DNA from: Methylomonas methanica MC09
GTDB taxonomy: Bacteria > Pseudomonadota > Gammaproteobacteria > Methylococcales > Methylomonadaceae
Length of the DNA stretch: 64,000 nucleotides
Assembly (NCBI RefSeq): GCF_000214665.1
Contig: NC_015572.1
Location: forward strand, 1,302,001 to 1,366,000
Reading direction: 5' to 3'
Shown in pieces: positions 37,359 through 46,822 of this stretch. Made by a program: the position numbers and the translations under genes. The first letter of the stretch is position 1, and each line of letters starts with the position of its first letter. Under the pieces are notes generated by a model, which did no database searches, was not told the origin of the DNA, and saw only the letters and a program-made list of their open reading frames with translations.

Positions 37359-38018
37359 ATGACAATAAAGATAAGTTTTGGTCTGCTTGTTTTTATTGTC
37401 GTGATCGCCGTATCTTTGTGGGTTTATTTGAATTCAAAACAAACTCAAGCTATTCAAGGCGCTATCCATGGACTGGGATTACAGGAAAAACAGGCATTAA
37501 TTGTCGCCGAATTAACGACTACGGAAGTTTTTTCCAAGACTGAATATAATTACTTATTCAAAGATTTTCCCTTTGGCGATACCACAACATCTATTAAATT
37601 AACTGCTCATTACCAGTACTATCTAAAGTTGAGCGAGTTATCTTATGAGCTCAAGGGCGATACGCTGGTTTTTAAGTCTCCCCGGTTATATCCTTTGTTA
37701 CCGGTAGCGTTCGACATAGATACTATTGCAGAAGACTGCCAAGCGCATTTTCTGGCACCCGATTGTAAAGAAAGCTTACAACATTTAAAGAGTGAAATAA
37801 GTCAACAAATGCCGCAGCTGGCAAAACTGCGCATCTCAATGGTGTATGACAAGGCCGCTAAAAGTTTGGCCGATATTTTTTATAATTTTCTGACCTATAA
37901 GTCATATCCGATTGGTTTTTCGAAAATCAGGGTTGTTATCGGCGAAGAAAATAGCAAATCAAGCCGGGTTTACGCTTACGATCCAAATTGTTGGTTAATT
38001 GAGTGTCTGGCTGAGTAA
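37359..38018 (+). CDS. single-pass membrane protein of unknown function
   Basis: The 219-residue product has one N-terminal hydrophobic helix (about residues 5-26) and then a soluble region with paired cysteines (AEDCQAHFLAPDCKES near 130) and another pair near the C-terminus. It weakly resembles DUF4230-type proteins, but I cannot confirm this. ATG at 37359 is chosen, six bases after sufU; a longer frame from 37281 would overlap sufU. It is more AT-rich than the neighbours, and a Fe-S role is not implied by sequence. Confidence 0.65.
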   Translation: MTIKISFGLLVFIVVIAVSLWVYLNSKQTQAIQGAIHGLGLQEKQALIVAELTTTEVFSKTEYNYLFKDFPFGDTTTSIKLTAHYQYYLKLSELSYELKGDTLVFKSPRLYPLLPVAFDIDTIAEDCQAHFLAPDCKESLQHLKSEISQQMPQLAKLRISMVYDKAAKSLADIFYNFLTYKSYPIGFSKIRVVIGEENSKSSRVYAYDPNCWLIECLAE

Positions 38019-38027
38019 ATTATTTTA

Positions 38028-38774
38028 ATGAATTTAGCTGTCGTCAAGTCTCTATCCGATAATCGTTCCGCAACCTTAGCCGACCAACTTTGCGCGCCGA
38101 TAGTGATGAGTGAGGCTGCCGAATCCAGCCCGTATCCGTTTTTTTTGGTTTACCGAGACGGTTGCTTAAAATTGCTGGACAGGCAGTCTTTGAGAAAAGG
38201 CGGCTTGGCGGTCGACATCGAACCGCGTCCCGGCGAACAGCATTCCTATCCGGCCCCGAAGAAAGATCTATTGGCGCAAGCCATCGGCAAAAAATCCCGT
38301 ACGATTGTCGACGCCACCACCGGTTGGGCGCAAGACAGTCTGGCGCTGTTTCGGATGGGTTACGAAGTGACTTGCATCGAACGATCGCCTGTCATGGTGG
38401 CGTTGATCCGCGACGGCTTCGAGCGGCTGGCGCAAAAAGATTGGGTACAAAAGCGCGAACTGCTTCCACCCACATTGCTGGTGGGCAATGCCATCGAATT
38501 ACTGTCCGGTTTGACGGAAAAACCGGATTGTATCTATCTTGATCCCATGTTCCCCCCCAAACGTAAAAAATCCGCGCTAACCCGCAAATCCATGACGGTG
38601 TTACGTGATATTCTCGGCGACGATAGGGACAGACAGGAGCTGTTCGACGCGGCGTTTGCGGCTACAGGGCGACGGGTAGCGGTCAAAAGCCCGGATTACG
38701 CGGAACCCTTGGGCGGCAAACCCAACGAAAGTTATCAAGGAAAATTGTTGCGCTATGATGTTTATCTAAAATAA
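38028..38774 (+). CDS. rsmJ: 16S rRNA (guanine1516-N2)-methyltransferase
   Basis: The 248-residue protein matches RsmJ. SAM-binding segment IVDATTGWAQDSLALFRMGYEVTCIERS (near residue 93) holds motif I, and the catalytic motif is LDPMFPPKRKKSAL near residues 170-183. The C-terminal RVAVKSPDYAEPLG is also typical. It methylates G1516 of the small-subunit rRNA. It stands ten bases after the preceding gene, so it may ride on the suf transcript. Confidence 0.92.
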   Translation: MNLAVVKSLSDNRSATLADQLCAPIVMSEAAESSPYPFFLVYRDGCLKLLDRQSLRKGGLAVDIEPRPGEQHSYPAPKKDLLAQAIGKKSRTIVDATTGWAQDSLALFRMGYEVTCIERSPVMVALIRDGFERLAQKDWVQKRELLPPTLLVGNAIELLSGLTEKPDCIYLDPMFPPKRKKSALTRKSMTVLRDILGDDRDRQELFDAAFAATGRRVAVKSPDYAEPLGGKPNESYQGKLLRYDVYLK

Positions 38775-38808
38775 ACGAAACACCAAATATTGGAATTAAC
38801 GGGACGAA

Positions 38809-39135
38809 ATGGGGTGGCAAGTGTCTGATTGGATCGATGTGGTGGCCGAGTCGGCTTTGGCCGAGGGCGAACATGTGGTGGTCGATGTCGATGGTTACGA
38901 CGTGGCGATTTTTAAACTGGATGGTGAGTTTTACGCCATCGAAGATGTTTGCACGCACGACGGGGCGGAAATCGCCAGCGGCGAACTGGAGGGCGACGAA
39001 ATCGTCTGCCCGCGGCATGGCGCCCGTTTTTGCGTGAAAACCGGCCAGGTCAAATGTGCGCCGGCCTATGAAGATGTGGCCACTTTTCCGGTGCGGGTGG
39101 TTGACGGCCGGTTACAGGTTGCCGCTCAAAGTTAA
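38809..39135 (+). CDS. Rieske-type [2Fe-2S] protein
   Basis: This 108-residue small Rieske ferredoxin of the NirD/dioxygenase-ferredoxin type has the ligand boxes CTHDGAE (CxH, near residue 45) and CPRHGARF (CxxH, near residue 66). Such a gene often follows sufSU in proteobacteria and may provide electrons or use the clusters made. The start is ATG at 38809; GTG at 38821 is a possible shorter start. Confidence 0.88.
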   Translation: MGWQVSDWIDVVAESALAEGEHVVVDVDGYDVAIFKLDGEFYAIEDVCTHDGAEIASGELEGDEIVCPRHGARFCVKTGQVKCAPAYEDVATFPVRVVDGRLQVAAQS

Positions 39136-39162
39136 ACCGCTACCGTAGAAATTGGCTTGCTC

Positions 39163-39810
39163 ATGTCGACAGTTCAACATTCAAATTTACCGCTTCGTTG
39201 GTTGCACAAGATCAAGTTTTGGCATGTGCTGTTGTTGATTGCGATCGGACTGCTGGTCCGTTCGCCGCCTTGGTTTATCGTGCAACCCTCCGAAATGGCC
39301 CATGTTCGCCGCCTGGGTAAGGTTGTACATCCGGCCCCCTTGCCGGAGGGCTGGTATTTTAAAGCGCCTTTAATGGATGACGTCGATATTCTGCAAGTCT
39401 CCTTGACGAGTTTTCAAGTGGAGGATTTGCCGATTTTTACGATGGACAGTCAGTGGATCAACGTCTCCGTCGGTATTTCGTTCAGCATTCCGGAAGCGGC
39501 GGTTTTTAACTTGCTTTATAAAGTCGGGCGCAGTGGTGGTTTCGATATCGACGAAAATATCCGTCCGGTGATCAGCGAAAGTACCATGTTGGTGTTTTCG
39601 CGGCATCTGGCGGAAAAATTACCGGAAGAACGGGAACAGGTGGTGAAAGAATTGGAAATGGAATTAAGCGCCGCCTTGCAACGCATTTTCGGTCTGCATA
39701 TAGAAGATGTACAAATTATAAATATCAATTACCTGTCTGCCCGCGCTGCCATGCTTTGCGAACAGCTCAAGCAGATGGATACTCAACCGAGTACGGACGC
39801 CGCCAAATAG
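39163..39810 (+). CDS. SPFH/prohibitin-domain membrane protein
   Basis: The 215-residue protein has a hydrophobic anchor near residues 17-35, then an SPFH domain: VQPSEMAHVRRLGKVVHPAPLPEGWYFKAP and DVDILQVSLTSFQV are typical strands. A short helical end (PEEREQVVKELEMELSAAL) follows. It is similar to HflC/HflK-like scaffolds but shorter. ATG at 39163 is preferred to TTG at 39157. Confidence 0.8.
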   Translation: MSTVQHSNLPLRWLHKIKFWHVLLLIAIGLLVRSPPWFIVQPSEMAHVRRLGKVVHPAPLPEGWYFKAPLMDDVDILQVSLTSFQVEDLPIFTMDSQWINVSVGISFSIPEAAVFNLLYKVGRSGGFDIDENIRPVISESTMLVFSRHLAEKLPEEREQVVKELEMELSAALQRIFGLHIEDVQIININYLSARAAMLCEQLKQMDTQPSTDAAK

Positions 39811-39832
39811 GGGGGGCTGGTATTGAAGTGCT

Positions 39833-41455
39833 TCAAATTTGCTTGATGGTTGCCAGTAACGCTTCGCGTCGCTTATTCAATTCCTGAAAACTGTTGGTTA
39901 ATTCATCGACTTGTGCTTGCAGCTTTTGCTCTTCGGTAACCATTTCCTCCAGACTTTCCGTGGCCGACGCCAGCAATAAGTCGCTCTCGCCCTGATACGG
40001 GCGCTTAAAACGATGTTCAAAAGCTTGGCCTAAAGCATCCAGTAGCTGTTGAAAATCCGCCTCACTGAAATCGGTCTTCTGAATGCCGTCCAACACTTCC
40101 TGGCGGGCATCGAATACGTCGGTTTGAAAGGCCTGGAAATAGGCCGCGCGCATTTGCGTGGTTAGCGAACGCATTTGCGATTCCGAATCCTTGCATTGGG
40201 CGATCAAGCGGGCCAGGCTGTTCTCCAGGCTATGCAGGGGGTGCTGGTGTTTTGCCATATAGAGCATTTCCAGCGTGCCGGCCAATTCTTGCAGTTGAGG
40301 CGCGGCATAATCTTCCGCTTCCAGCCAACGAAACAGCAGCTGTCGAAAGTTAGCCGGAAAATTGCCGAATTGGCTCTGAAAACGGGTCATAAAATGGCCG
40401 GCAAAGTCTTCCATTTTTTGCCTGTCGGGCGATTGGCTTTGCATGCTGGAGAGCAGCTGGTCGGCCAGCTCAGCAAAACTCTTAGGGGGTTCCGCAGTGT
40501 GTTGAGGTGTCGGTCCGGCTTGGTAAGGCTCGCTTGCCGTTTTGACTTCCTGAATACTTTCGGTCTGTTCGTTAGCCGTTTCCTGTAAAAAGTTTTTCCA
40601 GTAATCCGCCAATCCCATTTCGGTTTCGGATTTACCTATGTGTTTCAACATATTATCCGCCAGTGCGAACAGGCAGCGGCTGGCGGGCGCGTTGCCGATT
40701 AATTCCACCACCGGTGTTTGTTTGACTATCGATTGCGGGACATTTTCATCGCGGGCCACAAAGCCGCCGTAATCAACTGTTAAATCCAGGTATTTGTCGA
40801 CCGCGGCAGAAAAACGCCGATAGGTTTCCGTGGCATGCGGGTAGTCGTCCACCATGTTGACCACGACCCGAATGTTGCCTGGGTAATGCCGGTTATTCAG
40901 CAACTTCAACATGGAAAAACCATCGGTCAACGAGGTCGGCTCAGGTGTGATCAGCAAAAACGTGTTAGGCGCCGATTCGATGAACTGCAACACGCTATCG
41001 GCCACGCCGGCTGCCGTGTCTATCAAAAAATAATCGTAGTCCGCCTCCAGATCGGATAACGCGGTATACAGCCTTTTTATCGTGGCTGCGTCAAGGTCCG
41101 CGAATTGGGCAATGCCGGTGGCGCCAGGTACCACGGCCACGCCTTGTCGGGTATTTATGACAATGTCGTGTATGGTTTTTTCGCCGTTGAGTACATGTTC
41201 CAGGGTATATTCCGGCCGCAGGCCCAGTAATATATTAATGTTCGCCAAGCCGGTGTCGGCGTCGAAAATACAGACTCTGGCACCTTTCCGCGCCATGGCG
41301 GTAGCGACATTGGTGGTCACGCAGGTCTTGCCGACGCCGCCTTTACCGCTGGTAAACACCATCACATGGGCGCGATGTTTGTCGGCCGCCAAGGGCTGTT
41401 CGGCAAAATTCAGGTTTTCCATGGCCGGAGTGTCTAAATGGTTTATGTGATCCAC
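39833..41455 (-). CDS. MinD/ParA-like ATPase with long C-terminal extension
   Basis: The first 290 residues are a MinD/FlhG-type deviant Walker ATPase: SGKGGVGKT near residues 36-44, FDADTGLANINILLG near 69, and IDTAAGV near residue 146. The remaining 250 residues have no recognised domain; they are helical, with a coiled coil at about 490-535. A spatial organiser of a cell structure is likely, but no flagellar or pilus genes are nearby. GTG at 41455 is used; ATG at 41422 (MENLNFAEQ) is a good alternative. Confidence 0.8.
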   Translation of the reverse strand: MDHINHLDTPAMENLNFAEQPLAADKHRAHVMVFTSGKGGVGKTCVTTNVATAMARKGARVCIFDADTGLANINILLGLRPEYTLEHVLNGEKTIHDIVINTRQGVAVVPGATGIAQFADLDAATIKRLYTALSDLEADYDYFLIDTAAGVADSVLQFIESAPNTFLLITPEPTSLTDGFSMLKLLNNRHYPGNIRVVVNMVDDYPHATETYRRFSAAVDKYLDLTVDYGGFVARDENVPQSIVKQTPVVELIGNAPASRCLFALADNMLKHIGKSETEMGLADYWKNFLQETANEQTESIQEVKTASEPYQAGPTPQHTAEPPKSFAELADQLLSSMQSQSPDRQKMEDFAGHFMTRFQSQFGNFPANFRQLLFRWLEAEDYAAPQLQELAGTLEMLYMAKHQHPLHSLENSLARLIAQCKDSESQMRSLTTQMRAAYFQAFQTDVFDARQEVLDGIQKTDFSEADFQQLLDALGQAFEHRFKRPYQGESDLLLASATESLEEMVTEEQKLQAQVDELTNSFQELNKRREALLATIKQI

Positions 41456-41536
41456 AGCTTACAGGTTTTGATTAATGTTGGAGATGTACGGTAGTACAAC
41501 CATTTTTCTTAGCACGGCATGTTTGGCGGGCTCGGT

Positions 41537-41542
41537 TATAAT
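41537..41542 (+). promoter_or_regulatory. probable -10 box for the methanopterin gene pair
   Basis: A perfect TATAAT stands 30 bases before the ATG of the flavoprotein gene in the 116-base divergent gap. No good -35 sequence is seen at 16-18 bases upstream (best ACGGCA), so this is a weak call based on one element. Confidence 0.35.
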
Positions 41543-41571
41543 ATTCGGCCTTTTGCTCAATACGTAACGTC

Positions 41572-42111
41572 ATGAAAGCACCCCGTCTTGCCTGGGCGAT
41601 CACAGGTTCCGGCCATTATATCGAAGAATGTCTCGAATTCATGCTCAGCCTGGATAATGTGGATTGTTATCTCAGCCAGGCCGGGGAAGAGGTGCTGAAG
41701 ATGTACGGTATCCCTATCAGCGATATTAAGGACCAAATGCCGGTCTACCGGGACCGCGCCGCGTCTGCGCCACCGGTAGGCCTGTTTTATAAAGGCTATT
41801 ACCACACCTTCGTAATGGCGCCGACGACGTCCAATACCATCGCCAAATGCGTGTTGGGTATTGCCGATTCTTTGGTAACTAATCTGTATTCGCAAGCCGG
41901 CAAATGCCGGGTGGAAAGCATCGTCTATCCCTGCGACATTGCGCCGGAGATGGAAACCACCGCGCCCGGTAACAAAAAAGTCATGGTTTATCCGCGCCCT
42001 ATCGATTTGGAAGCCACCGATAAAATTCGTGGTTTTCCGTTTACTCAGGTGGTGGAAAGCGTTGACGAATTAAAAACTGCGGTGATACGCAGACTGGCGT
42101 CATTATCATGA
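41572..42111 (+). CDS. flavoprotein, dihydromethanopterin-reductase-like
   Basis: The 179-residue protein has a flavodoxin-like/HFCD flavoprotein fold: WAITGSGHYIEECLEF at the N-terminus, MAPTTSNTIAKCVLGIADSLVTN near residue 83 (the flavin-binding loop typical of the family) and VYPCDIAPE near 122. In methylotrophs such a protein acts in tetrahydromethanopterin formation as a dihydromethanopterin reductase. It overlaps the next gene by four bases. Assignment is by family and context. Confidence 0.8.
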   Translation: MKAPRLAWAITGSGHYIEECLEFMLSLDNVDCYLSQAGEEVLKMYGIPISDIKDQMPVYRDRAASAPPVGLFYKGYYHTFVMAPTTSNTIAKCVLGIADSLVTNLYSQAGKCRVESIVYPCDIAPEMETTAPGNKKVMVYPRPIDLEATDKIRGFPFTQVVESVDELKTAVIRRLASLS

Positions 42112-43526
42112 GCGACGAACGCATCCTGTTTTTGACCGGCAAACTGGCGGAAAAACAACTCCGGCAGATTCTGGCAGCCATGGACCCGGATTTTTACTAC
42201 AAGGTCAAGGAAATGGGCGTCAAAGTGGCCGCTTTGATGACTACCGATATGATAGGTCGCCGCTTAAAGGACACGGAAGGCGCAACCCGTATCGTTATCC
42301 CCGGCCGTTGCCGAGGCGATATCGAAGCCCTGTCGCAGCAACTGGGCGTGCCGGTCGATCGCGGACCGGAGGAAGTTAAAGACCTGCCGCAGTATTTCGG
42401 CAAGGGCGCGCACCATTACGATTTAAGCCGCTATCAAACCAAAATTTTTGCCGAAATCGTCGATGCGCCCAATATCAGCGTCGAAGCGGTGGTCGAACGC
42501 GCGTATTACTACCAAGAGCAGGGCGCCGACGTGATCGACATCGGCTGTCTGCCCGGTACGCCGTTTCCGCAGCTGCAAGAGTGCATAGGCACCTTAAAGC
42601 AGGAAGGTTTCACCGTCAGCATAGACTCGCTGGAAGATGCCGATTTGCTGGCGGGCGGCAAAGCCGGAGCCGACTACATGTTGAGCTTGACCTCTAAAAG
42701 CCTGTGGATTGCCGACGAGGTAGCCACGACGCCGATTATCATCCCGCGGACGCATGGCGATTTGAGCTGCCTGGATGGGGTTATCGACATACTGCAGCGC
42801 AAAAACCGGGCGTTTATTGTCGACCCTATACTCGATCCGATTCATTTCGGCTTTACCGAATCCATCGTGCGTAATTACCAGTTTCGGCAGCGTCATCCGG
42901 AAGTGGAAATGATGTTGGGGGTTGGTAACATTACCGAGCTGACCCATGCGGATACCTCCGGGATGAACGCGTTGCTGCTGGGAATTTGTTCCGAGCTTAA
43001 CATCAACCACATCCTCGCCACCCAAGTCAGTAAACACGCCTGCCGGGCGGTCAAGGAAGCCGATCGGGCCCGCCGCATCATGTATGCGGCCAAGCAACAT
43101 GACAGTCTGCCCAAACATATTGCCCCGGATTTACTGACGGTACACGATAACGCGCCTTTTCCGTATCGCCGCGATGAAATCGAAGTCATCGCCGCCGAGA
43201 TTCGCGACCCCAGCTACCGGATCCAGACCAGCAGCGAAGGCCTGCATGTATTCAATCGCGACGGTTTTCATACCGCGTTGGACCCGTTCGATCTGTTTCC
43301 GAAACTGGGAGTGGAAAGCGACGGCGGCCATGCGTTTTATTTGGGCGTGGAGCTGGCGCGCGCGCAAATCGCTTGGCAATTGGGTAAGCGCTTCACTCAG
43401 GACCAACAGCTGAATTGGGGGTGTGCGGCCCAAGGCGCGGAGACCGAAGCGGATTTGCATACCTTTAAACCGGCCGGCAGCACGCTAAAGAAACAGCACG
43501 AACACACGACTAAGGATGGCGATTAA
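42108..43526 (+). CDS. dihydropteroate-synthase-like protein for methanopterin synthesis
   Basis: The 472-residue protein has an N-terminal domain (1-150, DUF6513 type) and a pterin-binding TIM barrel with GADVIDIGCLPGTPF near 145-158, VSIDSLEDADL near 170 and a late GVGNITELTHADTSG near 268-282. It is longer than folate FolP and is of the type found next to one-carbon genes in methylotrophs. It likely joins the pterin with the aromatic side chain of tetrahydromethanopterin. ATGA overlap with the flavoprotein supports a joint pathway. Confidence 0.85.
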   Translation: MSDERILFLTGKLAEKQLRQILAAMDPDFYYKVKEMGVKVAALMTTDMIGRRLKDTEGATRIVIPGRCRGDIEALSQQLGVPVDRGPEEVKDLPQYFGKGAHHYDLSRYQTKIFAEIVDAPNISVEAVVERAYYYQEQGADVIDIGCLPGTPFPQLQECIGTLKQEGFTVSIDSLEDADLLAGGKAGADYMLSLTSKSLWIADEVATTPIIIPRTHGDLSCLDGVIDILQRKNRAFIVDPILDPIHFGFTESIVRNYQFRQRHPEVEMMLGVGNITELTHADTSGMNALLLGICSELNINHILATQVSKHACRAVKEADRARRIMYAAKQHDSLPKHIAPDLLTVHDNAPFPYRRDEIEVIAAEIRDPSYRIQTSSEGLHVFNRDGFHTALDPFDLFPKLGVESDGGHAFYLGVELARAQIAWQLGKRFTQDQQLNWGCAAQGAETEADLHTFKPAGSTLKKQHEHTTKDGD

Positions 43527-43577
43527 TGTGTAAAGATTTTTGATTTGACCCGGTCCGAGCCACCGGTTGCTGCCGGG

Positions 43578-44930
43578 TTATTCGGTCGTATTGGCGATCA
43601 TTTTATGCAGTCGCTTGGTGCCGATGCCTACGATAAGGAAAATGACGGGAATGGACAAGCCTTCCACCAGTTCGACATTCACATGCCAGCCCAAACTATG
43701 CGCCGCTTCGGCAATCTTGCCCACCAGGTTCGCTGCATAGTAGGTTATGGCTACCATGGAAATGCCTTCCACCGTTTGTTGCATACGCAACTGCATTTTG
43801 GCCCGCAAAGCCATGGACGACAGCAGACCTTGATTTTGGCGTTCGATAATGATGTCGACTTTGGTGCGTAATAACTGGCTGGCGTTGCTGACCCTTTCCG
43901 AAATCAGGGTGTAGCGGTGCGATATGGAATTGCAGGTATTCATGGCCGGTTCCAGACGCCGCTTGATAAATTCGCCCAGGGTTTGAATGCCCTGGATGCG
44001 GACTTCACGCAAGTCCTCCAGGCGTTGCCCGACCAGCTGATAATAAGCGCTGGCGGCGGCAAAGCGGAACTGGTGGCTGGAAATATGGTTTTCGACTTCC
44101 GCGGCCAAGGCGGTCAATTCGTCCAATAATTTAGCGTCGTCATTATCCGGCTGGGTCATCGAATTGGTGATGGTGTAGAGCTGCCGATCCGCCTTCTTCA
44201 GTTCCGGATACAATTTGCGGGCGATGGGAAATGCCAGCAAGGCCATGACCCGGTAGATTTCAATATCGAACAGCCTATGCAGCAGCCGACCGGCTTGCGC
44301 GGTCCTTAAGTCGTGATTGACCACCAGAAAACGGCTGAAACCGTCCACATGGATCCGAAAGTCGGTAAACACGGACGCCGCGCCGCCGGTTACCTTGGAG
44401 CCCACGATCGGGTTGCCGGCAAAATGCGCGGATAGCGGCGATAAATCCGTCTCATCCCGGTAATGAATATCGGCAGCCGCCACTACGCTAGCGTGAGCAG
44501 CCACGATTACTTGACCGTTTATTTGCGCCAACCAGTCGACGGGGACATTTTTTAAAGCGGGATCTGCAAAAGGTTCCGTAATGCTGTCGTAAGCATAGAA
44601 ACCATAGGTACTGAACTCGCCGTGTTGTTCCCAGCTCATTTGAAACGAATCGAAATTGGCGCTGAAATGGTCTGCATCAGGCTCGGGCGGTACCGTGCCG
44701 AAGCGCTCGCAAAGGGTTGTCAGGTGTTTGCGCTCCTGCGTTTTTTCGCTGCTGGTCAGCGACAGGGCCAGATAGCTGGCTCTAACAGGCAGGCTAAGAA
44801 TAGACGACGCCCGGGCATGGACTTCGTTGTGCAACACAAAGCGTTGCGGGTGATTGGGCGGAAGTTGAAATAAAGTGGCCACAAGAATTCTGATAAATAG
44901 TAGGGTGTTGTTGCCGGAGCATACAGGCAT
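43578..44930 (-). CDS. DUF3422 family membrane protein
   Basis: The 450-residue protein starts its family homology at PPNHPQRFVLHNEVHARA near residue 25 and has two C-terminal hydrophobic helices (about 385-405 and 425-445). The middle is a helical region with long predicted coils. The biochemical role is unknown. The real start may be GTG at 44882, which would remove 16 residues that do not look like the family; no ribosome site decides it. Confidence 0.82.
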   Translation of the reverse strand: MPVCSGNNTLLFIRILVATLFQLPPNHPQRFVLHNEVHARASSILSLPVRASYLALSLTSSEKTQERKHLTTLCERFGTVPPEPDADHFSANFDSFQMSWEQHGEFSTYGFYAYDSITEPFADPALKNVPVDWLAQINGQVIVAAHASVVAAADIHYRDETDLSPLSAHFAGNPIVGSKVTGGAASVFTDFRIHVDGFSRFLVVNHDLRTAQAGRLLHRLFDIEIYRVMALLAFPIARKLYPELKKADRQLYTITNSMTQPDNDDAKLLDELTALAAEVENHISSHQFRFAAASAYYQLVGQRLEDLREVRIQGIQTLGEFIKRRLEPAMNTCNSISHRYTLISERVSNASQLLRTKVDIIIERQNQGLLSSMALRAKMQLRMQQTVEGISMVAITYYAANLVGKIAEAAHSLGWHVNVELVEGLSIPVIFLIVGIGTKRLHKMIANTTE

Positions 44931-45058
44931 TCGGCTCTAGGCGTAATCTTACCCGCTGCGGAGGCCTGTGAAAACCAAGCAGGCGGAAAATGCACCGTTA
45001 AACAAAATGCAGCTAATAGTTGTTGCAAAAACCTCGCCGGCTTGCAGGCTCTATAGTT

Positions 45059-46402
45059 TCAGCTTGGAATGACCTTCTTGACTAGACTGATGACGCGGCC
45101 TTTGGCCAAACGGGTCTCGAGTAGGTCGTTTTCGGCTAAATCGGCTACGGATTTAACGATTTGGCCGGTGCTTTGTTGTTTTACGATAGCGTAACCGCGG
45201 TCGAGCGTCGCCAACGGGCTGACCGCGTGCAGGGTTTGGCTGATGCCGGTCTGCTGCTGTTTCAGTGTGCTCAGTTTGAGTCGCATCGCTCGTTGCAGAC
45301 GTTGATGATAAAAATCCACCGATTGCCGATGTTGAACAATTTTATCGGTCGGTTGAAAGTGCCGAAGTTTTTGACTGTTCAAAGCCAACAGTTGTTTGGC
45401 TTGCAATACAGTTTGCAGGGTGGATTTTTTCAGGCGAATTTCCAGCTCGTCCAGCCTTTGCGCGTTGCGCTGTAGTTTTTCGCCGGGGTGTTGCAACTGC
45501 AGGGATTTATTCAGCCAGTCCAGGCGTTGTTGCTGTTGACTTAATTGGCGGCGCAGTTTTTCGAGCAACTGGTTTTCCATGAACTTAAAACCGCCCAGCC
45601 ATTCGGCTTGGCTGGGCACGGCATGTTCCGCTGCGGCAGAAGGTGTGGGCGCGCGAAAATCGGCCACGAAATCGGCGATGGTAAAATCGACTTCATGGCC
45701 GATGCCGGCAATCACCGGTATCCGACTGGCTGCTACGGCGCGAGCCACTATTTCTTCATTAAAGGCCCATAAGTCTTCCAATGAGCCGCCGCCCCGGGTC
45801 AGAATGAGTACGTCTGCTTCGGCACGTTGATTCGCCAATTCCAGTGCGGCGCTAATCTCGAATTTCGCCGATTCGCCCTGTACGGCTACCGGGTAAATCA
45901 CTACCGGAACGGCAGGGAAGCGCCGCTGTAAAACCGTCAGAATGTCGTGTATGGCAGCGCCGCTGGCCGACGTAATGATGCCGATTTGCTGGGGAATCAG
46001 CGGAATGTCTTGCTTGCGGTTGGCGTCGAACAGGCCTTCCGCGAGCAGCTTGTTCTTTAAGCGTTCGAAAGCCTGCCGCAACGCGCCGTCGCCGGCTTGT
46101 TCCATATGCTCCACGACCAATTGATAGTCGCCGCGCGGTTCGTACAGGCTGACTTGGGCATTTACCACTACCAGATCGCCGTTACCCGGTTTAAAACCAA
46201 GGCGTTGTTGTTGGCCGCGAAACATGGCGCAACGAATCTGCGCCTGCGCATCTTTTAAGCTGAAATACCAATGACCGGAGGAGGGCGCGCTAAAGTTGGA
46301 TATTTCGCCTTCCACGCGCACAGTCATGAAATGCGTCGCTAACAGGCGTTTGGCTTCACGATTCAGTTGCGAAACGCTGTAAATGGAGTCGCCCGCGCTC
46401 AT
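45059..46402 (-). CDS. xseA: exodeoxyribonuclease VII large subunit
   Basis: The 447-residue protein matches XseA. An N-terminal OB-fold domain (VSQLNREAKRLL, FSAPSSGHWYFSLKDAQAQIRCAMF) is followed by the catalytic region with IGIITSASGAAIHD near 140, RGGGSLEDLWAFNEE near 205-220 and GHEVDFTIADFVADFRAPTPSAAAE near 240. The C-terminal half is a coiled coil rich in Gln and Leu. It degrades single-stranded DNA together with XseB, which is not in this window. Four bases separate it from the upstream YeeE/YedE gene. Confidence 0.95.
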   Translation of the reverse strand: MSAGDSIYSVSQLNREAKRLLATHFMTVRVEGEISNFSAPSSGHWYFSLKDAQAQIRCAMFRGQQQRLGFKPGNGDLVVVNAQVSLYEPRGDYQLVVEHMEQAGDGALRQAFERLKNKLLAEGLFDANRKQDIPLIPQQIGIITSASGAAIHDILTVLQRRFPAVPVVIYPVAVQGESAKFEISAALELANQRAEADVLILTRGGGSLEDLWAFNEEIVARAVAASRIPVIAGIGHEVDFTIADFVADFRAPTPSAAAEHAVPSQAEWLGGFKFMENQLLEKLRRQLSQQQQRLDWLNKSLQLQHPGEKLQRNAQRLDELEIRLKKSTLQTVLQAKQLLALNSQKLRHFQPTDKIVQHRQSVDFYHQRLQRAMRLKLSTLKQQQTGISQTLHAVSPLATLDRGYAIVKQQSTGQIVKSVADLAENDLLETRLAKGRVISLVKKVIPS

Positions 46403-46405
46403 AAA

Positions 46406-46822
46406 CTAAGTCTTATCTTGTAACAAGCCGGCAGCCCAGAAACCGGCATAAATGCTGGTCACCATAACGATGGCTTCCTGGTTGCCCAGTGCCATGCCGG
46501 CGAAAGCGGGGCCGGGACAATACCCGGTCATGCCCCAGCCGATACCGAATAGGCCGGCACCGGTTAGCAAGGGTTTGTCCAGCGTAGTTTTTAGGGTGAT
46601 ATGAAATCGGCTGCCCAAAACGGGTTTTTCCTGTTGGCGGGTCCAACGAAATCCGGCCACGGCGATTGCCAATGCACCCGCCATAACCAGGGCCAAACTA
46701 GGGTCCCAGTCGCCGGCAAAATCCAGAAAGCCCAGCACTTTGTCCGGATTGGTCATTTGCGAAACTGTCAGCCCCAAACCGAAAATAATCCCGGCGAATA
46801 AGGCGAGAATTAATTTCATCAT
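46406..46822 (-). CDS. YeeE/YedE-family transporter half (DUF6691 type)
   Basis: The 138-residue protein has about four hydrophobic helices and the conserved Cys in GWGMTGYCPGPAFAGMALG near residues 95-113, as in YeeE/YedE proteins that move thiosulfate or related sulfur species. It overlaps the end of the upstream half by four bases. The two encode complementary halves of a single larger YeeE-like protein. Confidence 0.87.
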   Translation of the reverse strand: MMKLILALFAGIIFGLGLTVSQMTNPDKVLGFLDFAGDWDPSLALVMAGALAIAVAGFRWTRQQEKPVLGSRFHITLKTTLDKPLLTGAGLFGIGWGMTGYCPGPAFAGMALGNQEAIVMVTSIYAGFWAAGLLQDKT

